A stretch of 64,000 nt of DNA from an uncultured bacterium (GCA_905214865.1 CAJMNO010000007.1:1-64000), one strand, 5' to 3'; positions 36,124 through 45,126 are shown, counted from the first letter of the stretch. The notes: a model not told the origin generated them from the sequence alone. A program made the numbers and translations.

Positions 36124-37350
36124 ATGCAGCCAATCGACCGCCTCCTACGTTATGTCGCGGTCCGCACGCCCAGCGACGAGAACAACGACTCGTGCTGCCC
36201 AAGCTCAAAGGTGCAGTTTGACCTCGCAAACATGCTTGCGGACGAGCTTCGCGGGATGGGGGTGTCCGACGTCCGGGTGAGCGATGACTGCTTCGTCTAC
36301 GCCAAGCTGCCCGCCACCGCGGGGTGCGAGGGCCGCAAGAAGCTCGGGCTCATCGCCCACATGGACACGGTCTCGGCCTACTGCGACCACGAGATCAAGC
36401 CCAGGCTGGTCCACGACTACGACGGCAGGGACCTGCCCCTGGGCGAGAGCGGCCGCACGCTGAGCTCGCGCGAGTTCCCCGAGCTGCCGTCGCTCGCAGG
36501 TCGCACGCTCCTGGTGTCCGACGGCACCACCATCCTGGGCGTGGACGACAAGGCGGGCATCGCCGAGATCATGTGCGCTCTCGAGCGCATCATCACCGAC
36601 GGCACGCCGCACGGCCCCCTGCGCATCGCCTTCACGCCCGACGAGGAGATCGGAACGGGCGTCTCTCACTTTGACGTGGAGGGCTTTGATGCCGACGTCG
36701 CCTACACCATGGATGGCGACGCCGAGGACGAGATCCAGTACCAGAACTTCAACGCGTGCGACGCGGAGTTCGAGGTCACGGGCTTTGTCGTCCACCCCGG
36801 CTCTGCCAAGGGCGTGATGGTCAACGCGTCCCTGCTTGCCTGCCAGATCAACGGGATGATCCCCCAGGCGGAGGACCCGCGCCACAGCGAGGGGTACGAG
36901 GGCTTCTACCACCTGTACCAGATCAGCGGAGACGAGGCGAGCGCCAAGCTCTCCTACATCCTCCGCGACTTTGACGCGGCCTCGCTCGAGGCGCGCAAGC
37001 AGACCCTCCGCCACATCGAGAAGACCATGAACGAGCAGTGGGGGAACGGTACCGTGACCCTCACCATCAAGGACGAGTACCGCAACATGGCCGAGGTCAT
37101 CGAGTCCAACCCCTTCGCCATCGACTTCGCGCGCGAGGCGTACGAGGCTGCCGGCATCAAGCCGCGCGTGACGCCCATCCGTGGCGGCACCGACGGCTGC
37201 CAGCTCTCGTTCCGCGGGCTCCCGTGCCCCAACCTCGGGACGGGCGGCTACGGCTACCACGGCCCCTACGAGCACGCCACGGTCGAGGGCATGGAGGCAG
37301 CCACCGGCGCGCTGGTGGAGCTCATCGGCGTGTACGCGCACAAGGGCTAG
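36124..37350 (+). CDS. pepT: Peptidase T (tripeptide aminopeptidase), copy 2
   Basis: A protein of 408 residues of the M20 family with HMDTV (near 79), GVDDKAG (near 139), PDEEIGTG (near 172) and RGGTDGCQLSFRGLPCPN at the C-terminus. It starts at ATG 36124 with GGAG about 7 nt upstream. Unlike copy 1, it is followed 87 bp later by a YfcC-type carrier gene on the same strand. Peptidase T plus YfcC is a sensible pair for peptide uptake and cleavage, which suggests the two copies serve different conditions. Confidence 0.93.
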   Translation: MQPIDRLLRYVAVRTPSDENNDSCCPSSKVQFDLANMLADELRGMGVSDVRVSDDCFVYAKLPATAGCEGRKKLGLIAHMDTVSAYCDHEIKPRLVHDYDGRDLPLGESGRTLSSREFPELPSLAGRTLLVSDGTTILGVDDKAGIAEIMCALERIITDGTPHGPLRIAFTPDEEIGTGVSHFDVEGFDADVAYTMDGDAEDEIQYQNFNACDAEFEVTGFVVHPGSAKGVMVNASLLACQINGMIPQAEDPRHSEGYEGFYHLYQISGDEASAKLSYILRDFDAASLEARKQTLRHIEKTMNEQWGNGTVTLTIKDEYRNMAEVIESNPFAIDFAREAYEAAGIKPRVTPIRGGTDGCQLSFRGLPCPNLGTGGYGYHGPYEHATVEGMEAATGALVELIGVYAHKG

Positions 37351-37437
37351 TCCCGCTCGGCGCGCCCTCGCATAGGGGCGGTCGAGAGGTTCGTTCTCAT
37401 TCGTACAGTCAGGCACGACCATTGGAGGTATCGAGGC

Positions 37438-39003
37438 ATGGCAGAAGCTGAAGCCATCGACGCGCAGGACGCCGAGGCGGCGACGGGCGCGGAGGGCGCC
37501 CCGAAGAAGAAGCACAAGCTCCACTTCCCAACAGCAATCACAGTGCTCTTCATCGTGATGCTCTTCGCGGCGGCGCTCACCTACATCGTCCCCGCAGGCG
37601 AGTACTCAAAGCTCCTGTACGACAGCTCGCAGGACGCGTTCGTGATCACCAAGCCGGACGGCAGCCAGGAGAACATGCCCCCCACGCAGGAGACGCTGGA
37701 CAAGCTGGGGGTCTCGGGCAGCCTCGACAGCTTCCTGGACGGGTCCATCACCAAGCCCATCGCAATCCCGGGCACCTACCAGAAGGTTGACCAGCAGCCC
37801 CAGGGCGCGCTGGAGTTTCTCCTCGCCCCCATCAAGGGCGTGTACGACACCATCGACATCATCCTGTTCATCTTCATCCTGGGCGGCTGCATCGGCGTGC
37901 TCAACTACATGGGCGCGCTCAACGCCGCGGTCGCAGCGCTCTCGCGCGTGACCAAGGGCAAGGAGTACATCCTGATCATCGTGTTGGGCCTGATCATGGT
38001 CGCGGGCGGAACCACCTTTGGCCTGGCCGAGGAGACCATCGCCCTGTACCCCATCCTCATGCCCGTGTTCATCGCGGCGGGGTACGATGCAATGACCTGC
38101 ATCGCCGTGATCTTCGTGGGCTCCTCCGTGGGTACCATGTACTCCACCGTGAACCCCTTTGCCACGGGCGTTGCCACCAAGGCGGCGGGCATCTCCATGG
38201 CCGACGGCATGAGCTGGCGCTTCATCGCACTTGCAATCGGCACCATCATCTCGTTTGCCTACGTGCTGCGCTACGCCCGCAAGGTGCGCCTGGACCCCAG
38301 CAAGTCGGTCTGCTACGACTTCAAGGACAAGATCGAGGAGCGCTGGGGCGCCCAGGGCGAGACTCCCGAGTTCACGGGCAAGATGAAGATCTCCCTTGCG
38401 GTGTTTGGCCTCTCGTTCGTGGTGCTGGTGTGGGGCATCGTGACTGCCCAGTGGTGGTTTGACAGCATGACCGCGGTGTTTCTCGCCTGCGCCATGATCC
38501 TGGCCTTTGTGTGCGGCCTCCCCGAGGAGACCTTCATGGACCAGTTCATCAGCGGTGCCGGTGACCTCATGAGCACCGCGCTGGTCGTGGGCGTTGCCCG
38601 TGCCGTCAACATCCTCCTGGAGGACGGCCTGATCTCCGACACCATCCTGCACTTCTTCTCGGGCGTGGTCTCTGGCATGAGCCCGATCCTGTTCATCCTC
38701 ATGATGCTCGTGGTCTACATCGTGCTGGGCTTCTTCATCAACTCGTCCTCGGGCCTCGCGGTTCTGTCCATCCCCATCATGGCGCCGCTGGGCGATGCTG
38801 TCGGCGTCTCCAAGTCCGCCATCATCGCGGCGTACAACTACGGCCAGGGCCTCATCTCCTACATCACGCCCACGGGCCTCATCCTCGCGAGTCTCGCGAT
38901 GGTCGACGTGCCCTTCAGCCGTTGGCTCAAGTTCATCAACCCGCTGCTGATCATCACCATCCTCCTCAACGCCCTGCTCCTCATCGGACAGGTCGTCATC
39001 TAA
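37438..39003 (+). CDS. YfcC-family membrane carrier
   Basis: A protein of 521 residues with a charged N-terminal tail of about 25 residues and 11-13 membrane segments. FPTAITVLFIVMLFAAALTYIVPAGEY and the central SSVGTMYSTVNPFATGVA are marks of the YfcC branch of the DcuC/C4-dicarboxylate carrier superfamily; relatives are thought to move amino acids or small peptides, some as arginine/ornithine exchangers. A hydrophilic loop of about 60 residues follows the first segment. ATG 37438 has GGAGG 9 nt upstream. Its position after pepT favours a peptide or amino-acid substrate. Confidence 0.85.
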   Translation: MAEAEAIDAQDAEAATGAEGAPKKKHKLHFPTAITVLFIVMLFAAALTYIVPAGEYSKLLYDSSQDAFVITKPDGSQENMPPTQETLDKLGVSGSLDSFLDGSITKPIAIPGTYQKVDQQPQGALEFLLAPIKGVYDTIDIILFIFILGGCIGVLNYMGALNAAVAALSRVTKGKEYILIIVLGLIMVAGGTTFGLAEETIALYPILMPVFIAAGYDAMTCIAVIFVGSSVGTMYSTVNPFATGVATKAAGISMADGMSWRFIALAIGTIISFAYVLRYARKVRLDPSKSVCYDFKDKIEERWGAQGETPEFTGKMKISLAVFGLSFVVLVWGIVTAQWWFDSMTAVFLACAMILAFVCGLPEETFMDQFISGAGDLMSTALVVGVARAVNILLEDGLISDTILHFFSGVVSGMSPILFILMMLVVYIVLGFFINSSSGLAVLSIPIMAPLGDAVGVSKSAIIAAYNYGQGLISYITPTGLILASLAMVDVPFSRWLKFINPLLIITILLNALLLIGQVVI

Positions 39004-39032
39004 CCCTGGTTGGCAGCGAGCTCGATCGCGGG

Positions 39033-39066
39033 CGGGCGTCGGTCATTCGGCCGGCGCCCGTCTCGT
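39033..39066 (+). terminator. Possible terminator of the pepT-yfcC operon
   Basis: CGGGCGTCGG (39033-39042) pairs with CCGGCGCCCG (39051-39060) with an 8-nt loop, followed by TCTCGT. It lies 30 bp after the stop codon. The T run is poor. Confidence 0.45.
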
Positions 39067-39244
39067 GCGTTGGGGGGTGGTTGCGAGGCAGGTGCGCGGC
39101 GGATTCGCTCGCGGACTTGCGGTCATGGGGACGCGCTGCCATTGGGTTGCCTGGCCGGGACGGTTGCGGGCACCTCTCCCCATGTGACGCACGCCTGCGT
39201 TGGGCTACCATCGTGGTAGCTCAGGACGCGGGGAGAAGGGCGTG

Positions 39245-40555
39245 ATGCCGGTGTTCAGCCCCTTTCGCGACGGGCGCGGGGCTCCCAAGGCCCTCGCCGA
39301 TGTGACGTACGAGGACCTCTCGCAGCTGCAGAACCTGCAGGAGGGGTTTGCGCTCGAGTTCAAGCAGACCTTTGGCGACACGGTCAGGCGCAAGGTGCCC
39401 AAGGTCATCGCGTCGTTTGCCAACTCGCGCGGCGGATGGCTGTGCATTGGCGTCGCGGACGACGGCAAGCTGTGCCCGGTCCCGCGCGGGACGGCTGACT
39501 ACAGCCAGGTCATAGGCGAGATGTGCCGCAGCCACGTGTCGCCCGCCCCCAGGTACGAGGTGCGGTTTGTGGCGGACCCCGCGGACCAGGGCCGCGGCGT
39601 CGTGGTTGTGCAGGTGTTCGAGGGCGACTTCCCGCCCTACGTCGCCGACGGCATCGTGGAGATTCGGGAGGGCTCAGCGTCCGGCCCGGCGGCGGGGACC
39701 TCGCTCGTGGACCTGTACGACCGCGCGACCCGTCGCCGCGAGGAGGTCCGCCGGTTCTGCCATCGAACGGTGTGCTACCCCATGGTCGACGGGGGACTGC
39801 CCGCCGGAGCGACGGGCGGCTGCCGTGGTGCCGCGCTCCTCTCGCCCGTGACCTCTGCGACAGTCCCGCTGTTTGGGCTGTACCTGTTCAGGCTCGGGCG
39901 CGCCTGGGGCGAGGCTCCCACGCGGGCGCAGGTCAACGAGCGGGCGCAGGCGATGCAGGCGGTGTTCGACCGCCGCGAGCGGGGCTGCCGAGTCCAGCAC
40001 GCGCACGACAGCCTGGTGTTTCGCGTCCCCTCGCGCGACGAGGCCACGGTGGCCCACTCCGCCATCGAGCTCTTTGCCGACGACTCCATGAAGCTCTCGG
40101 TGCCCGCCGTGGTGCTTGGGGGAGAGGAGCGTGCGCGAGCGCTTGCGACCCTCTCGCACGAGGCGTACTTTCCGCCCGCCCCGGACGCGCTTCTCATCGA
40201 CGCCCGGGCGACGCTGCACAGGGTCACGCGCATGGCGACCATCCTGGACGACTACGTGCGCGACCGGGGGATCGGCTGGGGCTCGTATGCCGTCGCGTAC
40301 GAGCTGGAGGGCATGGCGGGGGTCACGCTGTGGTCGGACGACCAGGCCTACCTGCGCTACGTTGCACGGCACGGAGTGCTCAGTTGCGCCACCACCGACT
40401 GCCTGAGCCGCGTGCGCTACCTGGACGACGGTGCGCACGACAACTTCCGCGCGCGCCAGTTTGCGGGGAGCCACTTCTTCGAGGCGTGCGGCCTGCCGCT
40501 GGGCTCCCCGTCCGAGGAGGACAACCAGCTGGTCGACGCCCTTCTCATGGGATAG
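39245..40555 (+). CDS. AlbA_2 (Schlafen-type) domain protein
   Basis: A protein of 436 residues. The N-terminal 150 residues form an AlbA_2 domain: ALEFKQTFGDTVRRKVPKVI, then ASFANSRGGWLCIGVADDG. The C-terminal 280 residues are not recognised and are rich in Arg and Ala. AlbA_2 proteins are nucleic-acid or nucleotide binding and often sit near mobile DNA. ATG 39245 has GGAG and AAGGG upstream. A REP-like element follows the stop. It lies just upstream of the tRNA-borne island, and a second AlbA_2 protein is carried in that island, but the two C-terminal halves differ. Confidence 0.75.
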   Translation: MPVFSPFRDGRGAPKALADVTYEDLSQLQNLQEGFALEFKQTFGDTVRRKVPKVIASFANSRGGWLCIGVADDGKLCPVPRGTADYSQVIGEMCRSHVSPAPRYEVRFVADPADQGRGVVVVQVFEGDFPPYVADGIVEIREGSASGPAAGTSLVDLYDRATRRREEVRRFCHRTVCYPMVDGGLPAGATGGCRGAALLSPVTSATVPLFGLYLFRLGRAWGEAPTRAQVNERAQAMQAVFDRRERGCRVQHAHDSLVFRVPSRDEATVAHSAIELFADDSMKLSVPAVVLGGEERARALATLSHEAYFPPAPDALLIDARATLHRVTRMATILDDYVRDRGIGWGSYAVAYELEGMAGVTLWSDDQAYLRYVARHGVLSCATTDCLSRVRYLDDGAHDNFRARQFAGSHFFEACGLPLGSPSEEDNQLVDALLMG

Positions 40556-40658
40556 GGGAGAGGGGCGAGCGACCTTGCCCCTGGCTCATCCCGCCGGCCC
40601 CGCGGGGCACGCTCCTCTCGGCTGAATGTGGAGCGTCTCCACATCTGGCTGCCCGAGT

Positions 40659-40687
40659 TTGACATCGTCTGTCGTAGCCCCTATATT
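40659..40687 (+). promoter_or_regulatory. Promoter of the initiator tRNA gene
   Basis: TTGACA (40659-40664), a 17-nt spacer, then TATATT (40682-40687). This is a near-consensus sigma-70 promoter and ends 31 bp ahead of the tRNA. Confidence 0.85.
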
Positions 40688-40718
40688 ACTTTCTTGCGCA
40701 CAAGCGGCGCCCAGACAT

Positions 40719-40795
40719 TGCGGGGTGGAGCAGTCTGGTAGCTCGCCGGGCTCATAACCCGGAGGTCGTTGGTTCAAATCCAGCCCCCGCGACCA
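40719..40795 (+). tRNA. Initiator tRNA-Met (anticodon CAT)
   Basis: A 77-nt cloverleaf: acceptor TGCGGGG/CCCCGCG, D arm GAGC...GCTC, anticodon arm with loop CTCATAA, T arm GTTGG TTCAAAT CCAGC, and encoded CCA. The anticodon stem has the three consecutive G-C pairs (GGG/CCC) that mark initiator tRNAs, and the end pair is a weak T-G rather than a Watson-Crick pair, as initiators need. Its 3' 46 bases are the left attachment repeat of the island. Confidence 0.93.
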
Positions 40796-40796
40796 A
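40751..40796. repeat. attL (46-bp direct repeat within tRNA-fMet)
   Basis: Identical over 46 bp to 45040-45085. It runs from the anticodon loop through the CCA end, plus one A. Confidence 0.92.
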
Positions 40797-40808
40797 CATT
40801 TACGCAGG

Positions 40809-41210
40809 TCAGCTAGCCAATACGGCAGCTGGCCTGTTTCGTATTGGTGGGACATGTCCCCTCGGCGGTACTTTGAACGAATCCTCGTTCCGGGTCTCTG
40901 CGGGCCGTTTCTCCTCCTCTGCCTGCTGTTTCGGAGCAGTGAGGAGGGCACCGAGCTTCTGGGCGACTTTGTGGCCGTTCTCGGGTATGGCGTGCGCGTA
41001 CCAGCCGAGCGTGATACTGGGGTTGGCGTGGCAGAGGCGGGTCTGGACGGTCTTCACGTCCACTCCCGCGCCGAGGAGCATGATGGCATGGGCGTGCCGG
41101 AGCTCGTGGAACTTGAGCCCGTCTAAGCCGTGCTCCTTGCGCCGTCTGCTCCACCGGTGCTCGAAGTTGTCGATGCAGATAGAACCATCAAACACAATGG
41201 CGTCTGAACG
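40809..41210 (-). pseudogene. Tyrosine integrase, C-terminal fragment
   Basis: About 134 codons remain, ending near the tRNA. They hold the catalytic HELRHAHA, the second conserved His region (LCHANPSITLGWYAHA) and the active-site Tyr in that stretch. The N-terminal arm-binding and core-binding domains and the first catalytic Arg region are missing; upstream of about 41210 the minus-strand frame is only a shadow of plus-strand phage sequence. The deletion that fused the phage right part to the integrase probably made this end. Orientation toward the tRNA is as in a normal island. Confidence 0.8.
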
Positions 41211-41252
41211 TCTTCGAGGTGTCTGGTTGTGTTCGCTTGTTCGGGGTTCCCC

Positions 41253-41732
41253 ATGAGCTGGACGACGGGGCAGAACGACGTGATCAGCGAGCTGGGGCAC
41301 CGGGGCGTGGCAGTGGTGCACGACGCGCTGTTGGAATGCTGTGGCGTGGATCACTCGCTCCACGCCATCGAAATCCAGGCTTCGCACATTCATGTGAGTC
41401 TCCGCGTTCAGGTGGTGTGCCCGGAGTGCGAGGCAGCGGGCGATCGCATCAAACAGCAGACGGGGTGCGGTGCCATCTTCGAGGAGCACACGGCCAACCG
41501 TATGGGGCCGGAGGAGACCGGGCGCGTGGTGCTGAAGACCCTGACGTATGCGGACTCGCCTGGCGAGGGGCCCTACTACCACGACGAGCTGGTGTGGTGC
41601 GATGACACACCCGACGTCAAGGTGCAGATGAGCTTGTATCGGCGCGATCTGGGGATTCGCGCGAGGCCGGCGCGCAAGGGGCGGATGCGCAAGCTCTCCT
41701 ACGAGGGCTGGCGAACTTGCAGGAGATCGTGA
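41253..41732 (+). CDS. Unrecognised frame in the phage remnant
   Basis: A frame of about 160 codons from ATG 41253 (GTG 41229 is in frame) with a protein-like composition, including a CPEC motif (VVCPECEAAGDRI) and an acidic stretch around GEGPYYHDELVWCDD. I do not recognise it. Both ends look like junctions: the start abuts the cut integrase and the end runs out of frame at the terminase fragment. It may be part of a phage gene joined by deletion, or not a gene. Confidence 0.3.
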   Translation: MSWTTGQNDVISELGHRGVAVVHDALLECCGVDHSLHAIEIQASHIHVSLRVQVVCPECEAAGDRIKQQTGCGAIFEEHTANRMGPEETGRVVLKTLTYADSPGEGPYYHDELVWCDDTPDVKVQMSLYRRDLGIRARPARKGRMRKLSYEGWRTCRRS

Positions 41733-41893
41733 TAGACCCCGAGCACTGCACGTTCACCCTCGCCGAGTTCAGCGAGAAGGAGTACCTGTGCGACCGTGAC
41801 GGCGCGTGGCTGGACGAGATTCCCGACGGGGACGACCACTCCATCGACGCGGTGAGGTACGCGATGGCGGAGAACATGCTGCGAGGGGCCTAG
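41711..41893 (+). pseudogene. Terminase large subunit, C-terminal fragment
   Basis: Sixty codons match the end of phage terminase nuclease domains: IVIDPEHCTFTLAEFSEKEY, then a loop, then DDHSIDAVRYAM with the metal-binding Asp, and a normal stop. The N-terminal ATPase and most of the nuclease domain are gone. It is shifted against the preceding frame, so it is not translated from there. Identification rests on the characteristic D-x-H-x-x-D-A-x-R-Y ending. Confidence 0.6.
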
Positions 41894-42201
41894 GCGGGCA
41901 CGGGCTCCACGTCGAGCTTGTAGCCGAGGGCCTTCACGACCTTCTGCACCGTGGCGAAAGAGGGGTTTCCCGTGGGCGAGAGGGCCTTGTAGAGTCCGTC
42001 GCGAGTGATTCCCGTCTCCTTGGCGAGCTGGGTCATGCCGCGGGCGCGGGCTATGTCGCCGAGGGCTGCGGCAAAGAGGCTGGGGTCGCCGACTTCCAGG
42101 GCTGCGTTGAGGTAGGCGACGATGTCCTCGTCGGTCTCCAGGAACTCCGCCGCGTCGTAGGGGGCTGCCTTCTTACGTGCCCTGCTTTCCTTTTCTGCCA
42201 T
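41890..42201 (-). CDS. Orphan HigA-type antitoxin (putative addiction module antidote)
   Basis: A protein of 103 residues. The N-terminal part (YDAAEFLETDEDIVAYLNAALEVGD) and the helix-turn-helix (MTQLAKETGITRDGLYKALSP...GNPSFATVQKVVKALG) are those of the addiction-module antidote family normally encoded after a RelE-like toxin. Here no toxin gene is on either side: one end meets the terminase tail by 4 nt, the other the portal remnant. ATG 42201 is preceded by GAGGAG/GAGGGTG. It may be a domesticated antitoxin protecting against a related toxin, or a leftover. Confidence 0.75.
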   Translation of the reverse strand: MAEKESRARKKAAPYDAAEFLETDEDIVAYLNAALEVGDPSLFAAALGDIARARGMTQLAKETGITRDGLYKALSPTGNPSFATVQKVVKALGYKLDVEPVPA

Positions 42202-42227
42202 CGTCTTCACCCTCCTCGTTCTTCTCC

Positions 42228-43276
42228 TCCTCGAACTTCTGGGGAAGGGCGTTGGAGACCGTGGTGCGGGCCTTTGGCATGGGCACGGGGGCGTTCGCAA
42301 TGTGGATGGACGTGGGCAGGCGTCTGGTGAGGGTTCGGCGCCACGACGCGAGGGTGGTTGTCCCCCTCAGCTGGGACGGCGAGGGCGTGAGGGAGTGTGC
42401 CTTCGTCACGCGGGCGTTCTCAAAAGGTGGGGTTTTGGACCAGCTGCAGATGCGTCTCGTTGGCGATGATGGTCTCTATCGCATACGCACGGCCTGCTTC
42501 GACAAGGAAGGGCGCGTGGTGAGCGTGCCGGGGGTTGCGGAGGAAGTGAGCGCGGGCTCGTCTTCCCTCACCTTCGGCATCGTGCGGCGTGCCATCCCCA
42601 ACACCCGCGTGGACTTCTCGCCCTATGGGCAGTCCGTGTTCGCCTATGCGGCGGATGCGGTTCAGAGCGTTGACCTCGCATACGACGTGCTCATCAACGA
42701 GATTGATGCGGGTAAGATGCGGGTGTTCCTCTCTGACGTCGTGTTCGACCAGCAGAAGGACTCGAGCGGCAAGCGTATACCCATCCCGTTCGGCAAGGGA
42801 GATTGCATCGTGTTCCGAAAGGTCATGTCAACCGAGGACACGATTCAGGAGTTCGCGCCGGCCTTGCGCACTGAGGCGCAGGGCCAGGCGTTCCGGCTGG
42901 CGCTCCAGGTGCTGGATGACTGTGCGGGCTGGGGACGAACTACTTCAACCTGGACAACGTGGGGTATGTGAAGACGGCCACGGAGGTCTCCTCCGACAAC
43001 TCGGCGCTCATGCGCAACATCCGCTAGAACGAGAACGCGCTCACGGGGGCACTCGTGGACGTGTCGCGGGCCGTCATGTCGTGCTCGCGGCATCTGGGCG
43101 TGCCTCTCCCCGACGAGGGCGGCGTGTCGGTGTTCTTCGACGACTCGATCGTGCAGGACACGGCATTGGAGAAGCAGCAGGACATGGCCGAGGTGGCGGC
43201 GGGACTGATGCTTCCCGACGAGTACCGCGCGAAGTGGTACGGGAAGAGCGCGCCTTCTGCAAACGCCAAAAGCTGA
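42228..43276 (+). pseudogene. Phage portal protein, broken
   Basis: The frame begins mid-protein (FWGRALETVVRAFGMGTGAF) and follows an SPP1-type portal through FSPYGQSVFAYAADAVQSVD and DAGKMRVFLSDVVFDQQ. Near 42940 the frame shifts with loss of some residues, resuming as NYFNLDNVGYVKTATEVSS. At 43026 a codon expected to be Lys is TAG (NIR-stop-NENALTG). The last part, DDSIVQDTALEKQQDMAEV, ends normally. With no start, a frameshift and a nonsense codon, it is dead. Confidence 0.85.
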
Positions 43277-43426
43277 TGGCCAAGCTAATGTAATTCGATG
43301 TGCCAAGGCATGTGATTGCATTAGTTTGGGTCGGAATCACATTGGTTGGTGAGGCGCTTGGGGCCTTCGGATGCCCTTGAGCCGTGCGATAAAATGTCTC
43401 CCGTTGAACGCATTTAGGAGACGCCC

Positions 43427-44875
43427 ATGCAGCAGCCCATCACCCGAAACGACCCTGAGCTCTTTTCGACAGAGAAGGAGAACCTCTACTTCGACCGCAA
43501 GAGCGCACGCCTCAACGCCAAGGAGACGGCGCGGCACATATGCGCCTTCGCCAACGCCTCGGGCGGCAAGCTGGTCATCGGCATCGAGGACGACGGCGAG
43601 ATAACGGGCTTCAAGCGTGATGGCGCGCGGGACATCGAGGACTTCGAGCAGGCGCCGATTGTGGGCTGCGACCCCTCGCCCGTGGTGCACGCGACGAGAG
43701 TGCCCGTGAAGAACGCCAAGGGTCAGGACGACCAGATTCTCGTGCTGGACGTCGCCAGCTCGACCGGGCGCGTCATCGCCAGGAGAAGCGACAAGGCCGT
43801 GTTCCTCCGGCAACGGGACAGCAGCGTGGAGCTCGACCGTGAGCAGGTGCTGGCGCTCGAGTACGACAAGAACCAGCGGCGCTACGAGGACGAGTTGGAG
43901 GAACGCTCGTCGATTGGTGACGTGGACCCCGAGGTGGTGGGGCGCTACAAGGCGGAGCTGGGTACCGAGGCGAGTGACGAGCAGGTGCTGCGCAGCCGCG
44001 GGTTCCTCCGGGACGGCCACCTCACCAACGCGGGCGTCCTGCTCTTCTCCGAGAACCCGACGCGTTTCATGCCTTGGGCGCGGGTGCGCGTGATCCGCTT
44101 CGACGGGAACAAGATGGAGACGGGGCGCAGGCTCAACATAGTGAAGGACAGGACCTTCGACGGGCCCCTGCCCAAGGCCATCGAGAGGGCCAAGGAGTTC
44201 ATATCGAGCCAGCTGAGGGAGTTCCAGTACCTGGGGGACGACGGACGGTTCAAGATCATCCCCGAATACCCCGAGTTCGCCTGGTTCGAGGGCCTGGTGA
44301 ACGCCGTCACCCACCGCGACTACGCCATGAGCGGCGACCACATCCGCGTGATGATGTACGACGACCGACTGGAGATAACGAGCCCCGGCGGTCTGCCCAA
44401 CATGGTGACCTTGGAGAACATGAGGTACACCAGGTGGTCGCGCAACCCGATCATAGCACGGACGCTCGTCGAGTTCGGCTGGGTGCGCGAGCTCAACGAG
44501 GGCGTGCAGCGCATCTACGACGAGATGGCCTCCTTCTTCCTGAACGAGCCCGCGTACTCGGAGCCCCACGGCATGTCGGTGCGTCTGGTGCTGGAGAACA
44601 GCATCACCTCGCGCGTGCTGAGGCAGGCCGACTCCGTGGCGGAAAGCTTGGGCGAGGGCGTGTACAGGGATCTCAACGAGTACGAGCTTGCTGCCGTGCA
44701 ATACACGTACGGGAAGGGACGGGTGACGGTGAGGGGGCTCGCCGAACATCTGGGGCGCAGTAACAAGGTGGCCCGCGCGACGCTCAGATCGCTCGCCGAC
44801 AAGCACATCCTCGATTGGCACGGCACCAGCGCGACTGACCCCTCCCAGTACTATGACCTCCACAGGGCAGAGTAG
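43427..44875 (+). CDS. AlbA_2 plus HATPase regulator (RecG-like DUF), island cargo
   Basis: A protein of 482 residues. The AlbA_2 domain (LYFDRKSARL, ICAFANASGGKLVIGIEDDG) is at residues 15-150. A GHKL-type domain follows (EGLVNAVTHRDYAMSGDHIRV, RLEITSPGGLP) around 285-325, and a C-terminal winged helix at about 435-480. This is the common ATP-binding transcriptional-regulator architecture of mobile islands. AGGAGA precedes the ATG. An inverted repeat GTGATT (43312) / AATCAC (43335) upstream may be its operator. It is the only fully intact gene of the island apart from the antitoxin, so it may be what selection has kept. Confidence 0.82.
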   Translation: MQQPITRNDPELFSTEKENLYFDRKSARLNAKETARHICAFANASGGKLVIGIEDDGEITGFKRDGARDIEDFEQAPIVGCDPSPVVHATRVPVKNAKGQDDQILVLDVASSTGRVIARRSDKAVFLRQRDSSVELDREQVLALEYDKNQRRYEDELEERSSIGDVDPEVVGRYKAELGTEASDEQVLRSRGFLRDGHLTNAGVLLFSENPTRFMPWARVRVIRFDGNKMETGRRLNIVKDRTFDGPLPKAIERAKEFISSQLREFQYLGDDGRFKIIPEYPEFAWFEGLVNAVTHRDYAMSGDHIRVMMYDDRLEITSPGGLPNMVTLENMRYTRWSRNPIIARTLVEFGWVRELNEGVQRIYDEMASFFLNEPAYSEPHGMSVRLVLENSITSRVLRQADSVAESLGEGVYRDLNEYELAAVQYTYGKGRVTVRGLAEHLGRSNKVARATLRSLADKHILDWHGTSATDPSQYYDLHRAE

Positions 44876-45039
44876 GTAAGGGCTCGGGCATAGCTTGAAA
44901 GGGTTCTGCGGGCAGCAAAGGCTTCCGAGCCCTTCCCATGAGGGCATAGCAGGTAAGAGTAGGTGCGAGTAAGGTTCGAGTAGCGGGGGCGGTGGGAAAA
45001 GCCCTTCTCTTCTTAGGGAAACACCGAATAAATGGGGCC

Positions 45040-45085
45040 CTCATAACCCGGAGGTCGTTGGTTCAAATCCAGCCCCCGCGACCAA
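45040..45085. repeat. attR (46-bp direct repeat, partial tRNA copy)
   Basis: Identical to the 3' 46 bases of the tRNA plus one A. The 5' half of a tRNA is absent, so this is not a second gene. Confidence 0.92.
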
Positions 45086-45093
45086 AACTACGG

Positions 45094-45126
45094 TCCCGAC
45101 CAGCAGAGATGCTGGTCGGGATTTTT
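45094..45126 (+). terminator. Former tRNA-fMet terminator, now beyond attR
   Basis: TCCCGACCAGCA, loop GAGA, TGCTGGTCGGGA and TTTTT: a perfect 12-bp rho-independent terminator only 8 bp after the attR. It lies where the terminator of the uninterrupted tRNA gene would be. Confidence 0.9.

Larger units (their letters stand above)
40751..45085. mobile_element. Decayed prophage island integrated in the tRNA-fMet gene
   Basis: A 46-bp perfect direct repeat made of the 3' part of the tRNA bounds 4.3 kb. Inside, in order, are the C-terminal piece of a tyrosine integrase (minus) next to the tRNA, an unrecognised frame, a terminase tail, an orphan antitoxin (minus), a broken portal gene and an intact AlbA_2 regulator. 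The tRNA's own terminator now lies just beyond the right repeat. The element has lost most phage genes and cannot excise by itself with this integrase. Confidence 0.88.

Noticed and set aside
40719..40795. Elongator tRNA-Met
   Set aside because: Three G-C pairs next to the anticodon loop and a weak first pair fit an initiator.
41229..41732. Named phage structural protein
   Set aside because: The frame is protein-like, but I could not recognise a family, and both ends look like deletion junctions.
45040..45085. Second tRNA-Met gene
   Set aside because: Only the 3' 46 bases are present; the acceptor 5' strand and D arm are missing. It is an attachment repeat.
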